From Desulfobacula sp. (GTDB taxonomy: Bacteria; Desulfobacterota; Desulfobacteria; Desulfobacterales; Desulfobacteraceae), in assembly GCA_018702715.1 (NCBI GenBank), contig JABIYQ010000107.1:1-5871 (forward strand): 5,871 nucleotides of DNA. Direction: 5' to 3'. Under the pieces are notes generated by a model. It was not told the origin of the DNA. It saw nothing but the letters and a program-made list of their open reading frames with translations, and searched no databases. Below are positions 1 to 5,871 of this stretch, piece after piece (the stretch's first letter is position 1; the number at the start of each line of letters is the position of its first letter). Both the position numbers and the translations under genes were made by a program.

Positions 1-2593
1 CAATAGGTCGCTTCCTCTTTATCAGAAGACACTAAAATTGCGGAAAGAGGTGTTGGGTGAGCATCATCCTGATACCATCAGTTCTATTAATGCCCTTGCT
101 GGAATATATATGTTGAAGGGGCAGTTTGTCAGCGCCATGACGTTATTCAGTTCTGCTTATGAGGCAAGAAAGAAAATCTTTGGGGAGGAGCATCCGGATA
201 CAATAGGGTCACTAGAAAATATCGCAATATTAAGACAATCTCAGGCAGATTATGAAAAAGCACAACCAATTTTTGAAAAAATATTGCAGCTGCGACAAAA
301 ACACCTGGGAGGAAATCATCCTGACTCCATTAGAAGCATTGCATCTCTTGCTTCGCTTTATAAAGACCAGGGTAGATTCGACAAGGCAGAGTTAAAATTT
401 CAGTCAGCGTTAAAATTGCAAAAAGAAAATCTGGGAGAAAATCACCCCGATACATTGACAACCATGGACCAGCTGTCGGGGTTGTATCAGCAGCAGGGGC
501 TTCTTGAAAAGGCTTTTCAGTACGCCGAGGCCAGCTTTAAAAAAAGAAGTGTTGTACTGGGTGAGGAACATCCTGATACAGTGGCGTCGTTAGGTAATTT
601 AGCAAGTATCTATCAACTGATGGGGAAATATGAACTAGCGCGACCGCTGGTGGAAAAATCGGTCTCTTTATATATTTCAATCCTGGGACGAAAACACCCA
701 AGCACAATTATTGCGCTCAACAATCTTGCCCAGCTTTATCAATTCGAAAAACAGTATCAGAAAGCGAGTGAACTTTTTAAGGAAGTATATGAATTGAGCA
801 GCAGTGTCTTGGGTCAGAGCCATCCAAATTCTCTTATTTCCTTAAACAATTTGGCAGCAGCTCATCAAAGCCAGGGTGAATATGAACCCACCAACAGTTT
901 ATGGAAAAAAAGTCTGAAAACGACAAACATGTTTTTGGACCAGGTATTGTGGGGATCAGACAACGAGACCAGGCAGGCTTACATCAATATGCAGAGGAAA
1001 GCTAAAGCCTATCTGCTTTCTTTTTATTTACAGCACAATCGCCCGGAAACTGCCCGGGAAGCTCTGCTCTTTTCCTTAACCAGAAAAGGGCTGCTGTTGA
1101 AAATCACCTCGGAGATCAATACCGTTGTGAGGGCCGGCCACAATCCGCAACTTAGAAGAACAGCCAAACTACTCAATCAATATAAACAGAAACTAGCGGC
1201 CATGATGTTGAAGGGCCCTGGAAATAAAGAGCCGCAGGATTTTGCGGATGAGGTGGAAAAAACCCAGCAGATCATCGAAAAAATGGAAGCGTTTCTCGGA
1301 TATTCGGTTCAGCAGTTCAGACGTTCAAAGATATCGGTCACCCCTGAAGATATCAAAAAAAGTCTGAAAGCGGATCAGTTGTTAGTAGACTTTCTGGTTT
1401 TTAATGAGATCGACGCGGCTAAATCGGAAATTGTGCATGAAACAATTATCGCAATTGTCGTTAGTAATGACAAAGAAAACCCCTTTACCATTGTCGACTT
1501 GGGATCGACATCGGTTTTAAAAAGTAAAACGAAGGAGTTCCTCTCAGAGATCAGCAATCCGGAATCTGATGACGGGATCGAATATTTGGATGAACTGGCT
1601 CAGAATATTCATTCAATTCTGTGGCAGCCTCTTTTGCCCTACCTTGAAGGAAAGAAAACCGTCTTTATCGTCCCGGATGGCATAATTAATCTTCTGCCGC
1701 TCAATGCTTTAAAAGATGAACAGGGCCGATACATCGTCGAATCTTTTCATCTGGTACATCTGTCATCCGCCAGAGAGATTGCTCTTCCGTCCTATAAAGG
1801 AGAACAAACATCACCTGTCGTTTTTGCGGCTCCGGTTTACAATGACCATACTGCCGAAATGGCCGCGGAATTGAAAAAAACAAAAATTAGTCATAATAGC
1901 ATTTTTTCCGGTATCAGTTTCGATCCACTTCCTGGGACCGCAATTGAAGCACAAACATTGATGAAGGCATTCAAAGAAAAGGGTATTACTCCCAGGCTGT
2001 ATTCACAAAAAGAAGCAACAGAATTAAACCTGAGCAAAATAAAGTCGCCCAGAATATTGCATTTGGCAACTCACGGCTTTTTTCTAACACCTGATACTGA
2101 TACAGATTCCTCAGACGAAATCAGTACAGATATGATTCAGGATGATACGTCGGTGATGAAACCGGTAGAGAACCCAATGCTGCGAGCAGGATTGGCTTTT
2201 ACCAGCTCAAACTACGGTTTTAAAGGTATCAAACGGCCAGATGGAACGGACGGTGTGTTGTCAGCCCTTGAAGCACTGACACTTGATTTAGTTGGTACGG
2301 ATCTCGTCATTTTGTCAGCCTGTGAAACGGGTGTTGGTGATATACAAGCAGGCGAAGGAGTGTACGGTTTGCGACGGGCCCTTCAAGAGGCCGGTGCGAA
2401 AAGTGTGACTTCAACGTTGTGGACGATCAGCGATTCCGGAACCCAGAAGTTCATGACAGGATTTTACCATCGGATTTTGGAAGGTGACCCCCCTCAGAAA
2501 GCTCTACGAGACATGCAACTTGACTTTTTAGCTGAAGAGGAGATGAGTCATCCCTTCTATTGGGCCCCATTTGTCATGTTTGGCGTGTTCTAA
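1..2593 (+). CDS. TPR-CHAT domain protein, putative caspase-like cysteine protease (5' end missing)
   Basis: The frame is open from the first complete codon at position 2 to the TAA at 2591-2593, giving 863 visible residues; the true start lies upstream. A TTG at 38 could be mistaken for a start, but the 12 codons before it already read as the second helix of a TPR. Residues 1 to about 305 are kinesin-light-chain-like TPRs with an exact 42-residue period, marked by seven G-x-x-H-P-(D/S/N)-(T/S) motifs (His at 22, 64, 106, 148, 190, 232, 274). A helical linker follows to about residue 530. The remainder is a CHAT domain: PDGIINLLPLNAL, PLPGTAIEA, LHLATHGFF with the presumed catalytic His at codon 2072-2074, LSACETG with the presumed Cys at codon 2321-2323, and a terminal HPFYWAPFVMFGVF. 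CHAT is a caspase/separase-clan protease fold, so regulated peptide cleavage with TPRs as the partner-binding part is the expected role. Substrate and location are unknown because the N-terminus is not visible. An acidic, Asp/Ser/Thr-rich stretch (about 2090-2150) sits between the His and Cys motifs. Confidence 0.95.
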   Translation, partial: NRSLPLYQKTLKLRKEVLGEHHPDTISSINALAGIYMLKGQFVSAMTLFSSAYEARKKIFGEEHPDTIGSLENIAILRQSQADYEKAQPIFEKILQLRQKHLGGNHPDSIRSIASLASLYKDQGRFDKAELKFQSALKLQKENLGENHPDTLTTMDQLSGLYQQQGLLEKAFQYAEASFKKRSVVLGEEHPDTVASLGNLASIYQLMGKYELARPLVEKSVSLYISILGRKHPSTIIALNNLAQLYQFEKQYQKASELFKEVYELSSSVLGQSHPNSLISLNNLAAAHQSQGEYEPTNSLWKKSLKTTNMFLDQVLWGSDNETRQAYINMQRKAKAYLLSFYLQHNRPETAREALLFSLTRKGLLLKITSEINTVVRAGHNPQLRRTAKLLNQYKQKLAAMMLKGPGNKEPQDFADEVEKTQQIIEKMEAFLGYSVQQFRRSKISVTPEDIKKSLKADQLLVDFLVFNEIDAAKSEIVHETIIAIVVSNDKENPFTIVDLGSTSVLKSKTKEFLSEISNPESDDGIEYLDELAQNIHSILWQPLLPYLEGKKTVFIVPDGIINLLPLNALKDEQGRYIVESFHLVHLSSAREIALPSYKGEQTSPVVFAAPVYNDHTAEMAAELKKTKISHNSIFSGISFDPLPGTAIEAQTLMKAFKEKGITPRLYSQKEATELNLSKIKSPRILHLATHGFFLTPDTDTDSSDEISTDMIQDDTSVMKPVENPMLRAGLAFTSSNYGFKGIKRPDGTDGVLSALEALTLDLVGTDLVILSACETGVGDIQAGEGVYGLRRALQEAGAKSVTSTLWTISDSGTQKFMTGFYHRILEGDPPQKALRDMQLDFLAEEEMSHPFYWAPFVMFGVF

Positions 2594-2599
2594 CATTGT

Positions 2600-2628
2600 T
2601 TGACAATTAGGAATTTCAGATTTTTCAT
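2600..2628 (+). promoter_or_regulatory. Candidate sigma70 promoter upstream of the repeat protein gene
   Basis: A perfect TTGACA -35 hexamer lies at 2600-2605, followed by a 17-base spacer and TTTCAT at 2623-2628, which matches four of six -10 consensus positions. It begins seven bases after the stop codon of the TPR-CHAT gene and would start transcription near 2635, giving a leader of about 80 bases for the gene at 2717. That leader would contain the inverted repeat at 2646-2675. The -10 is weak and the region is A+T-rich, so a chance match is possible. Confidence 0.35.
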
Positions 2629-2645
2629 GTCTGTAAATAAGCTAA

Positions 2646-2675
2646 ACTATATCAATCATGACGATTTGATATAGT
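2646..2675. repeat. Perfect inverted repeat, 10-bp arms, possible operator or leader hairpin
   Basis: ACTATATCAA at 2646-2655 is the exact reverse complement of TTGATATAGT at 2666-2675, separated by 10 bases. The two half-sites are centred 20 bp apart, about two helical turns, which fits binding by a dimeric regulator. No run of T follows the right arm, and the arms are A+T-rich, so an intrinsic terminator is unlikely. It sits between the stop of the TPR-CHAT gene and the start of the exported repeat protein, so the latter is the likely target. The function is inferred from position and symmetry only. Confidence 0.5.
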
Positions 2676-2716
2676 ATTTCACGTAAGTTGAACTGAACCC
2701 GTATACTAAAAATAAA

Positions 2717-4540
2717 ATGTTTTCAAAAATTACAAAAAACGCCTTGTTTGTAACTGTTCTGCTGGTATTGGGCTCGGCTATCGCTTTCTCCAGCGAAAAG
2801 AAGCCTCAAATTGCGCAACCACTTCAACACCAAAAAAGATTTTATTTTAGCCCGGATGGACGTTTTTTTGTTCCAGCGGACATGAAGCTATTTCTGAAAG
2901 TATCCAGTTCGCCAGCTGCCAATGCTCCGAGTGCCTTTTTAAAGAGTAGATCCAGCATGGAGAAACATCATGATTCAGAAAAAGAAGCCACTCCATTACC
3001 TTTCATGTTTGAAAAGGGAGGGCAACATAAGATTGTGGTGTTGTCAGGAAAAGGCAAGAATCAAAAAAAGAAACTTGAGACTGAACCTGGTTTTGGAAAT
3101 AATCATCAACTCAAAGACCTATTTTATGTCATTCTTGATAATAAACCGCCGACATCTTCAGCTATTATTTCATCCGCGCCAATGATAACTTTAAAGCAGG
3201 CTAAAGTATACGGCAAGCCGGTTCAGTTTAGACTAAAAACAGCTGATAATGCATCAGGATTACAGGGAACTTTTTTTTCGGTGGATGGGACAAATTTCAA
3301 TGAATATCTGCATCCTTTGACTTTTTCACAAGAAAAACATTACGATTTCAGGTTTTATTCTGCTGATAATGTTGGAAACGCAGAGGCCTTAAAACACGTC
3401 ATGTTTTCAATCGATTTAACACCCCCATCTTCAAGTTATAAGGTTAGCATCGACCATAACGGAAACGTTTTATCTCCGAGAACAAAACTTAGACTTCAAA
3501 GTACGGACAATAATGCGGGTGTTTCGAAAATCTACTACGGATTTGATACAAATAAATCAAAAATCGCCAGAACTCATTTAGTAAAAAAAATAGCCCTCAC
3601 CCATCTGAAGGAAGGAAACCACAGTTTTGTCTACTATGCTAAAGATAGGGTCAACAATACCGAAAACAAAAAGTTATATGAATTCTATCTAGACAAAACC
3701 CCACCAGCGGTGACAGTCAGTATTCAGGGAGACAGGATCAAAGGCAAGAGAAAGACGTTTGTTTCAAAGCGCACGAGCATAAAAATAAATGCCAGCGACA
3801 ATAAGAGTGGTTTAAAAAATGTCAAATATTCCTTGGACTTAAAAAAAACCTGGCAATTATATCGTGCCCCATTTTCCCTGCCGCAAAAACAGGGGCTATA
3901 CTATCTGAAATACTATGCCAACGATATTGTGAATAATAAGTCAACGATCTATACTCATGCACTCTATCAGGACTTAATGCCTCCCGAAACACAATACGAT
4001 TTCAAAGGACATCACATTTTAACGCAAAATCAAACCTTTGTTTCCAGTCAAACATTTATATTACTGAAAAGCTCTGATAAGGAATCCGGTGTGCAGACCA
4101 CTGAATATATAATTGACAACAAAAAAGAGGAAAGATTCTCAAAACCTATTCAGTTGCATGGCGAAGGACATCATCAACTCACTTACTATTCCAAAGATCA
4201 GGTTAATAACACTGAAGAAAAAAAGACAGCGGCGTTCATCGTTGACAATATACCACCCATCTTGTTTACACAATTCAGTATTGGACATATCGGAACAAAA
4301 ACAGCAAAAAACGTACAAGAAGTCTTTAAGGTCTATCCAAGCCAGACAATGATGTTTTTGGGGGCAACAGATCAATCGGTAGGGCTGGACCGCATAGAGT
4401 ATAAAATCAATAATAATCCTTCAAAACTCTTTACCAGTACTTTGAAGTTCGACAAAACCGGTGAATACAATGTGCTGATAACGGCTTTCGATAAACTGCA
4501 GAATAAAAAAACCAAAAAATATCATTTTTTCATTGAATAG
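2717..4540 (+). CDS. Exported tandem-repeat protein with Ig-like / OmpL47-type modules
   Basis: This is a complete 607-residue reading frame. The start is ATG 2717: the frame is closed by TAA at 2684-2686, no other ATG, GTG or TTG lies in frame between, and the residues that follow form a signal peptide (lysines at 4 and 7, hydrophobic core about 9-22, AIA cleavage site at 21-23). No Shine-Dalgarno sequence precedes it. After an N-terminal unit (about 40-143, PDGRFFVPAD motif) come five units starting at double prolines 144, 236, 329, 422 and 513, so the period is 91-94 residues. Each unit reads PP..., a strand, D-x-x-(S/A/V)-G, ...Y-x-(I/V/L)-(D/N)..., a (H/Y)-x-(L/F)-x-(Y/F)-Y strand, D-x-(V/L)-x-N, then (V/I/L)-D-x-x-PP leading into the next unit. 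This matches the beta-rich modules annotated as OmpL47-type or Ig-like in surface proteins. No catalytic motif, membrane anchor or sortase signal is visible. It is probably a periplasmic, secreted or surface-bound binding protein; the ligand is unknown. Confidence 0.92.
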   Translation: MFSKITKNALFVTVLLVLGSAIAFSSEKKPQIAQPLQHQKRFYFSPDGRFFVPADMKLFLKVSSSPAANAPSAFLKSRSSMEKHHDSEKEATPLPFMFEKGGQHKIVVLSGKGKNQKKKLETEPGFGNNHQLKDLFYVILDNKPPTSSAIISSAPMITLKQAKVYGKPVQFRLKTADNASGLQGTFFSVDGTNFNEYLHPLTFSQEKHYDFRFYSADNVGNAEALKHVMFSIDLTPPSSSYKVSIDHNGNVLSPRTKLRLQSTDNNAGVSKIYYGFDTNKSKIARTHLVKKIALTHLKEGNHSFVYYAKDRVNNTENKKLYEFYLDKTPPAVTVSIQGDRIKGKRKTFVSKRTSIKINASDNKSGLKNVKYSLDLKKTWQLYRAPFSLPQKQGLYYLKYYANDIVNNKSTIYTHALYQDLMPPETQYDFKGHHILTQNQTFVSSQTFILLKSSDKESGVQTTEYIIDNKKEERFSKPIQLHGEGHHQLTYYSKDQVNNTEEKKTAAFIVDNIPPILFTQFSIGHIGTKTAKNVQEVFKVYPSQTMMFLGATDQSVGLDRIEYKINNNPSKLFTSTLKFDKTGEYNVLITAFDKLQNKKTKKYHFFIE

Positions 4541-4634
4541 CATGAACTTGAAAAAGGTATTGCTCGTTACGTGTCCCCTGATTTCGGCGGGCCAGTCGCA
4601 AAAATCAAAGCCAAAATTCGTTAAGTTAATGACA

Positions 4635-4663
4635 TTGAATACCTAATGGCTAATACCTAAAAT
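4635..4663 (+). promoter_or_regulatory. Candidate sigma70 promoter for the LRR-OmpA gene
   Basis: TTGAAT at 4635-4640 (four of six matches to the -35 consensus), a 17-base spacer and TAAAAT at 4658-4663 (five of six matches to the -10 consensus) form a well-spaced promoter candidate. Transcription would start near 4670, giving a leader of about 100 bases before the start codon at 4773, with the hairpin at 4711-4758 inside it. The match is moderate and the region is A+T-rich, so this is a prediction only. Confidence 0.4.
4638..4660. repeat. Short direct repeat AATACCTAA, 14-bp spacing
   Basis: AATACCTAA occurs at 4638-4646 and again at 4652-4660, with TGGCT between them. The copies overlap the -35 and -10 elements of the candidate promoter. 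The spacing is not a whole number of helical turns, so the pair may be a coincidence or a small slippage duplication instead of a regulator site. Confidence 0.3.
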
Positions 4664-4703
4664 CTCAAATTAAACTAGCATCGTGATATAAGAACGAATA
4701 ATC

Positions 4704-4758
4704 AAAAAAAGAGGGTTTTCGTTCAGGCACTCTATACCTGATAATGAAAACTCGCCTC
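4704..4758 (-). terminator. Imperfect hairpin with a T-run on the minus strand: leftward terminator or leader structure
   Basis: Three nested paired blocks are visible: GAGG 4711-4714 with CCTC 4755-4758, GTTTTC 4715-4720 with GAAAAC 4746-4751, and TCAGG 4723-4727 with CCTGA 4737-4741 around a nine-base loop. Small internal bulges separate the blocks. Seven A residues at 4704-4710 border the left side, so on the minus strand the stem is followed by seven T residues, which is the form of an intrinsic terminator for leftward transcription. No minus-strand gene is visible to the right. In the plus-strand transcript the hairpin would end only four bases before the ribosome binding site of the LRR-OmpA gene. 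Confidence 0.45.
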
Positions 4759-4761
4759 ATC

Positions 4762-4767
4762 TAAGGT
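4762..4767 (+). promoter_or_regulatory. Ribosome binding site of the LRR-OmpA gene
   Basis: TAAGGT at 4762-4767 contains the AAGG Shine-Dalgarno core (4763-4766), six bases before ATG 4773. It supports that start, as does the signal peptide that follows. It contrasts with the gene at 2717, which has no such site. Confidence 0.65.
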
Positions 4768-4772
4768 AAAAA

Positions 4773-5871
4773 ATGAAGCAAAAATCTAAGTTTAACAATC
4801 CTGTCCTTGCTGCTCGTTTACTGATAACACTTATCTTTTCTGCAAGTCTACTGGTCGCAATGAATAGCAGCGCTGCCACCTCAAAGCATAAAACCTGGTC
4901 TGCAGATAGAAAAGAAGTTCTGAAAATCTGTAGATCCCCGACAAAAGAGCAACAAAGGACCCTGAATGTACTAGCTGATATTGTTGGAATCAGCGGGACT
5001 TTTCCATCAACCACTTTTTGTCGGGAACTTTATTTTGCCTTAGATTTCCAGAAAGGATTGAACCTCAGTAAAAAAAATATTAAGGATATTACACCGCTCA
5101 AAAGCCTTGGGAACTTAGAACGTCTGGATTTGAGTCATACCAGGGTCTCAAATATAATGCCCTTACGAAAACTGACGAGTTTAAAGGTTTTACACCTTGA
5201 ATCCACTGGTATTCAGAATATCAGGTCGTTGACAGGTTTAAAAGAAATAGCTGAGCTTTATCTGCAGAATACTCGTATAACCCACATACGTCCGGTCAGT
5301 TATTTGCTTAATACCAGGGTTCTATATCTGAACGATACACGAGTCAGTAGTATTCGGGCTCTTGAAAAACTTAAGCATCTTGAACATTTGTGCCTTGATA
5401 ATACGAAAATAAAAGATATAACGCCTCTAAAAAATTTAAAAAAACTTACTTGGCTGGGACTCAATAAAACTCTGTTGATGGACTGTTCACCAAAAAATCT
5501 ACTAGAACTTGCCAAAGAAAAAAAATGTATTATTAAGAGGGCGCCAGAGACGATCATCCGTGAACTGCTTCTGGATATACAAGAGCAAATGGCAATAGAT
5601 CAAATTGACTTAGAAACTACGGATAACCGCATCCTCAGGATAAAAAATGATGAATTCTATTTCCAGGTAAATCAATCTGGTATTTCGAGGAATCAGACCA
5701 AAATAATTCAAGTTTTCGGGATTGCACTTCTGGAAAACCTGATGTGGGATGATAGAATAAGGACGTTAGATAAAATTGTTATTGAAGGACATACAGATTC
5801 TCGACGATTCAAAGCCAACTCAATGGGGAACCTTCAATTATCTCAAAAGAGAGCCAATTCTGCCTGGAGGG
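4773..5871 (+). CDS. Exported leucine-rich-repeat protein with C-terminal OmpA-like domain (3' end missing)
   Basis: The frame runs open from ATG 4773 to the window end (366 complete codons plus one base) without a stop. Residues 1-35 form a Sec signal peptide: basic start, hydrophobic core about 16-29, cleavage likely after SAA at 33-35. A short segment with Cys53 and Cys83 may form a disulfide cap. Residues about 96-237 are six to seven 22-residue LRRs with the pattern LxLxxTxIxxIxPLxxLxxL, as in internalin-type bacterial LRRs, for example LDLSHTRVSNI and LCLDNTKIKDI. After a linker, residues about 286-366 match the OmpA/MotB peptidoglycan-binding domain: IVIEGHTDS at 335-343 and LSQKRAN at 356-362. 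Asp342 and Arg360 occupy the places of the Asp and Arg that bind diaminopimelate in OmpA-family domains. The expected role is a periplasmic or outer-membrane protein that binds a partner through its LRRs and the cell wall through its OmpA part. Its last helices lie beyond the window. Confidence 0.9.
   Translation, partial: MKQKSKFNNPVLAARLLITLIFSASLLVAMNSSAATSKHKTWSADRKEVLKICRSPTKEQQRTLNVLADIVGISGTFPSTTFCRELYFALDFQKGLNLSKKNIKDITPLKSLGNLERLDLSHTRVSNIMPLRKLTSLKVLHLESTGIQNIRSLTGLKEIAELYLQNTRITHIRPVSYLLNTRVLYLNDTRVSSIRALEKLKHLEHLCLDNTKIKDITPLKNLKKLTWLGLNKTLLMDCSPKNLLELAKEKKCIIKRAPETIIRELLLDIQEQMAIDQIDLETTDNRILRIKNDEFYFQVNQSGISRNQTKIIQVFGIALLENLMWDDRIRTLDKIVIEGHTDSRRFKANSMGNLQLSQKRANSAWR

Noticed and set aside
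38..40. TTG at 38 as the start of the CHAT gene
   Set aside because: The 12 codons upstream are open and encode the expected preceding TPR residues (PLYQKTLKLRKEVLG), so the frame continues beyond the window edge.
1..915. Nucleotide-level tandem repeat or mobile element in the 126-bp TPR array
   Set aside because: The period is exact at protein level, but the DNA copies have diverged widely and there are no terminal inverted repeats or transposase, so this is ordinary domain repetition.
1375..1883. Two 60-codon minus-strand open frames (1375-1557 and 1701-1883)
   Set aside because: Both lie inside the conserved TPR-CHAT gene, have no recognisable domain and are best read as antisense shadows.
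1..2593. The TPR-CHAT protein as a type III-E CRISPR effector (Csx29-like)
   Set aside because: The TPRs are the common kinesin-light-chain-like 42-residue type, and the window has no cas gene and no CRISPR array. The upstream side is not visible.
2590..2626. Intrinsic terminator after the TPR-CHAT gene
   Set aside because: ATTGT-TTG-ACAAT forms only a five-pair A+T-rich stem, and the nearest T-run is more than ten bases away. It overlaps the candidate -35 element instead.
2970..4375. Open frames of 71-79 codons in other frames (2970-3185 plus, 4113-4352 plus, 4139-4375 minus)
   Set aside because: They overlap the well-supported repeat protein gene, and their lysine-rich or cysteine-rich composition is typical of out-of-frame A+T-rich DNA.
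4757..5557. Two 85-codon minus-strand open frames (4757-5014 and 5300-5557)
   Set aside because: They are antisense to the LRR-OmpA gene, whose plus frame has a signal peptide, ribosome binding site and clear domains. Their hydrophobic character mirrors the leucine-rich codons on the other strand.

Overview
The window holds three consecutive plus-strand genes, all read as protein-coding with high confidence, and nothing convincing on the minus strand. The C-terminal OmpA-type peptidoglycan-binding domain and the two Sec-type signal peptides point to a Gram-negative (diderm) bacterium. The DNA is moderately A+T-rich. Kinesin-light-chain-like TPR arrays joined to CHAT domains, PP-containing OmpL47-like surface repeats and LRR-OmpA fusions are the sort of proteins expected in large-genome Desulfobacterota, sulfur-oxidising gammaproteobacteria or similar lineages, but the sequence does not fix the phylum.

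Layout. Positions 1-2593 hold the 3' part of a TPR-CHAT protein, whose start lies upstream of the window. It is a putative caspase-like cysteine protease with an intact His/Cys pair. Positions 2594-2716 are a 123-bp gap with a possible sigma70 promoter and a perfect 10-bp inverted repeat. Positions 2717-4540 encode a complete 607-residue exported protein built from about six units of roughly 92 residues resembling Ig-like/OmpL47-type modules. Positions 4541-4772 are a 232-bp gap with a candidate promoter, a short direct repeat and a long imperfect hairpin just before a good ribosome binding site. Positions 4773-5871 encode an exported leucine-rich-repeat protein that runs into an OmpA-like domain and is cut off by the window end.

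How they may work together. A TPR-CHAT protease is followed by two cell-envelope proteins. One has adhesin-like repeats. The other has a ligand-binding LRR solenoid apparently attached to peptidoglycan. The shared strand and order allow a functional link, for example envelope sensing or a surface substrate coupled to a protease. The gaps of 123 and 232 bp and the internal promoter candidates argue against a tight operon, so the link is inference. No CRISPR array, cas gene, transposase, tRNA, rRNA or recognisable gasdermin lies in the window.
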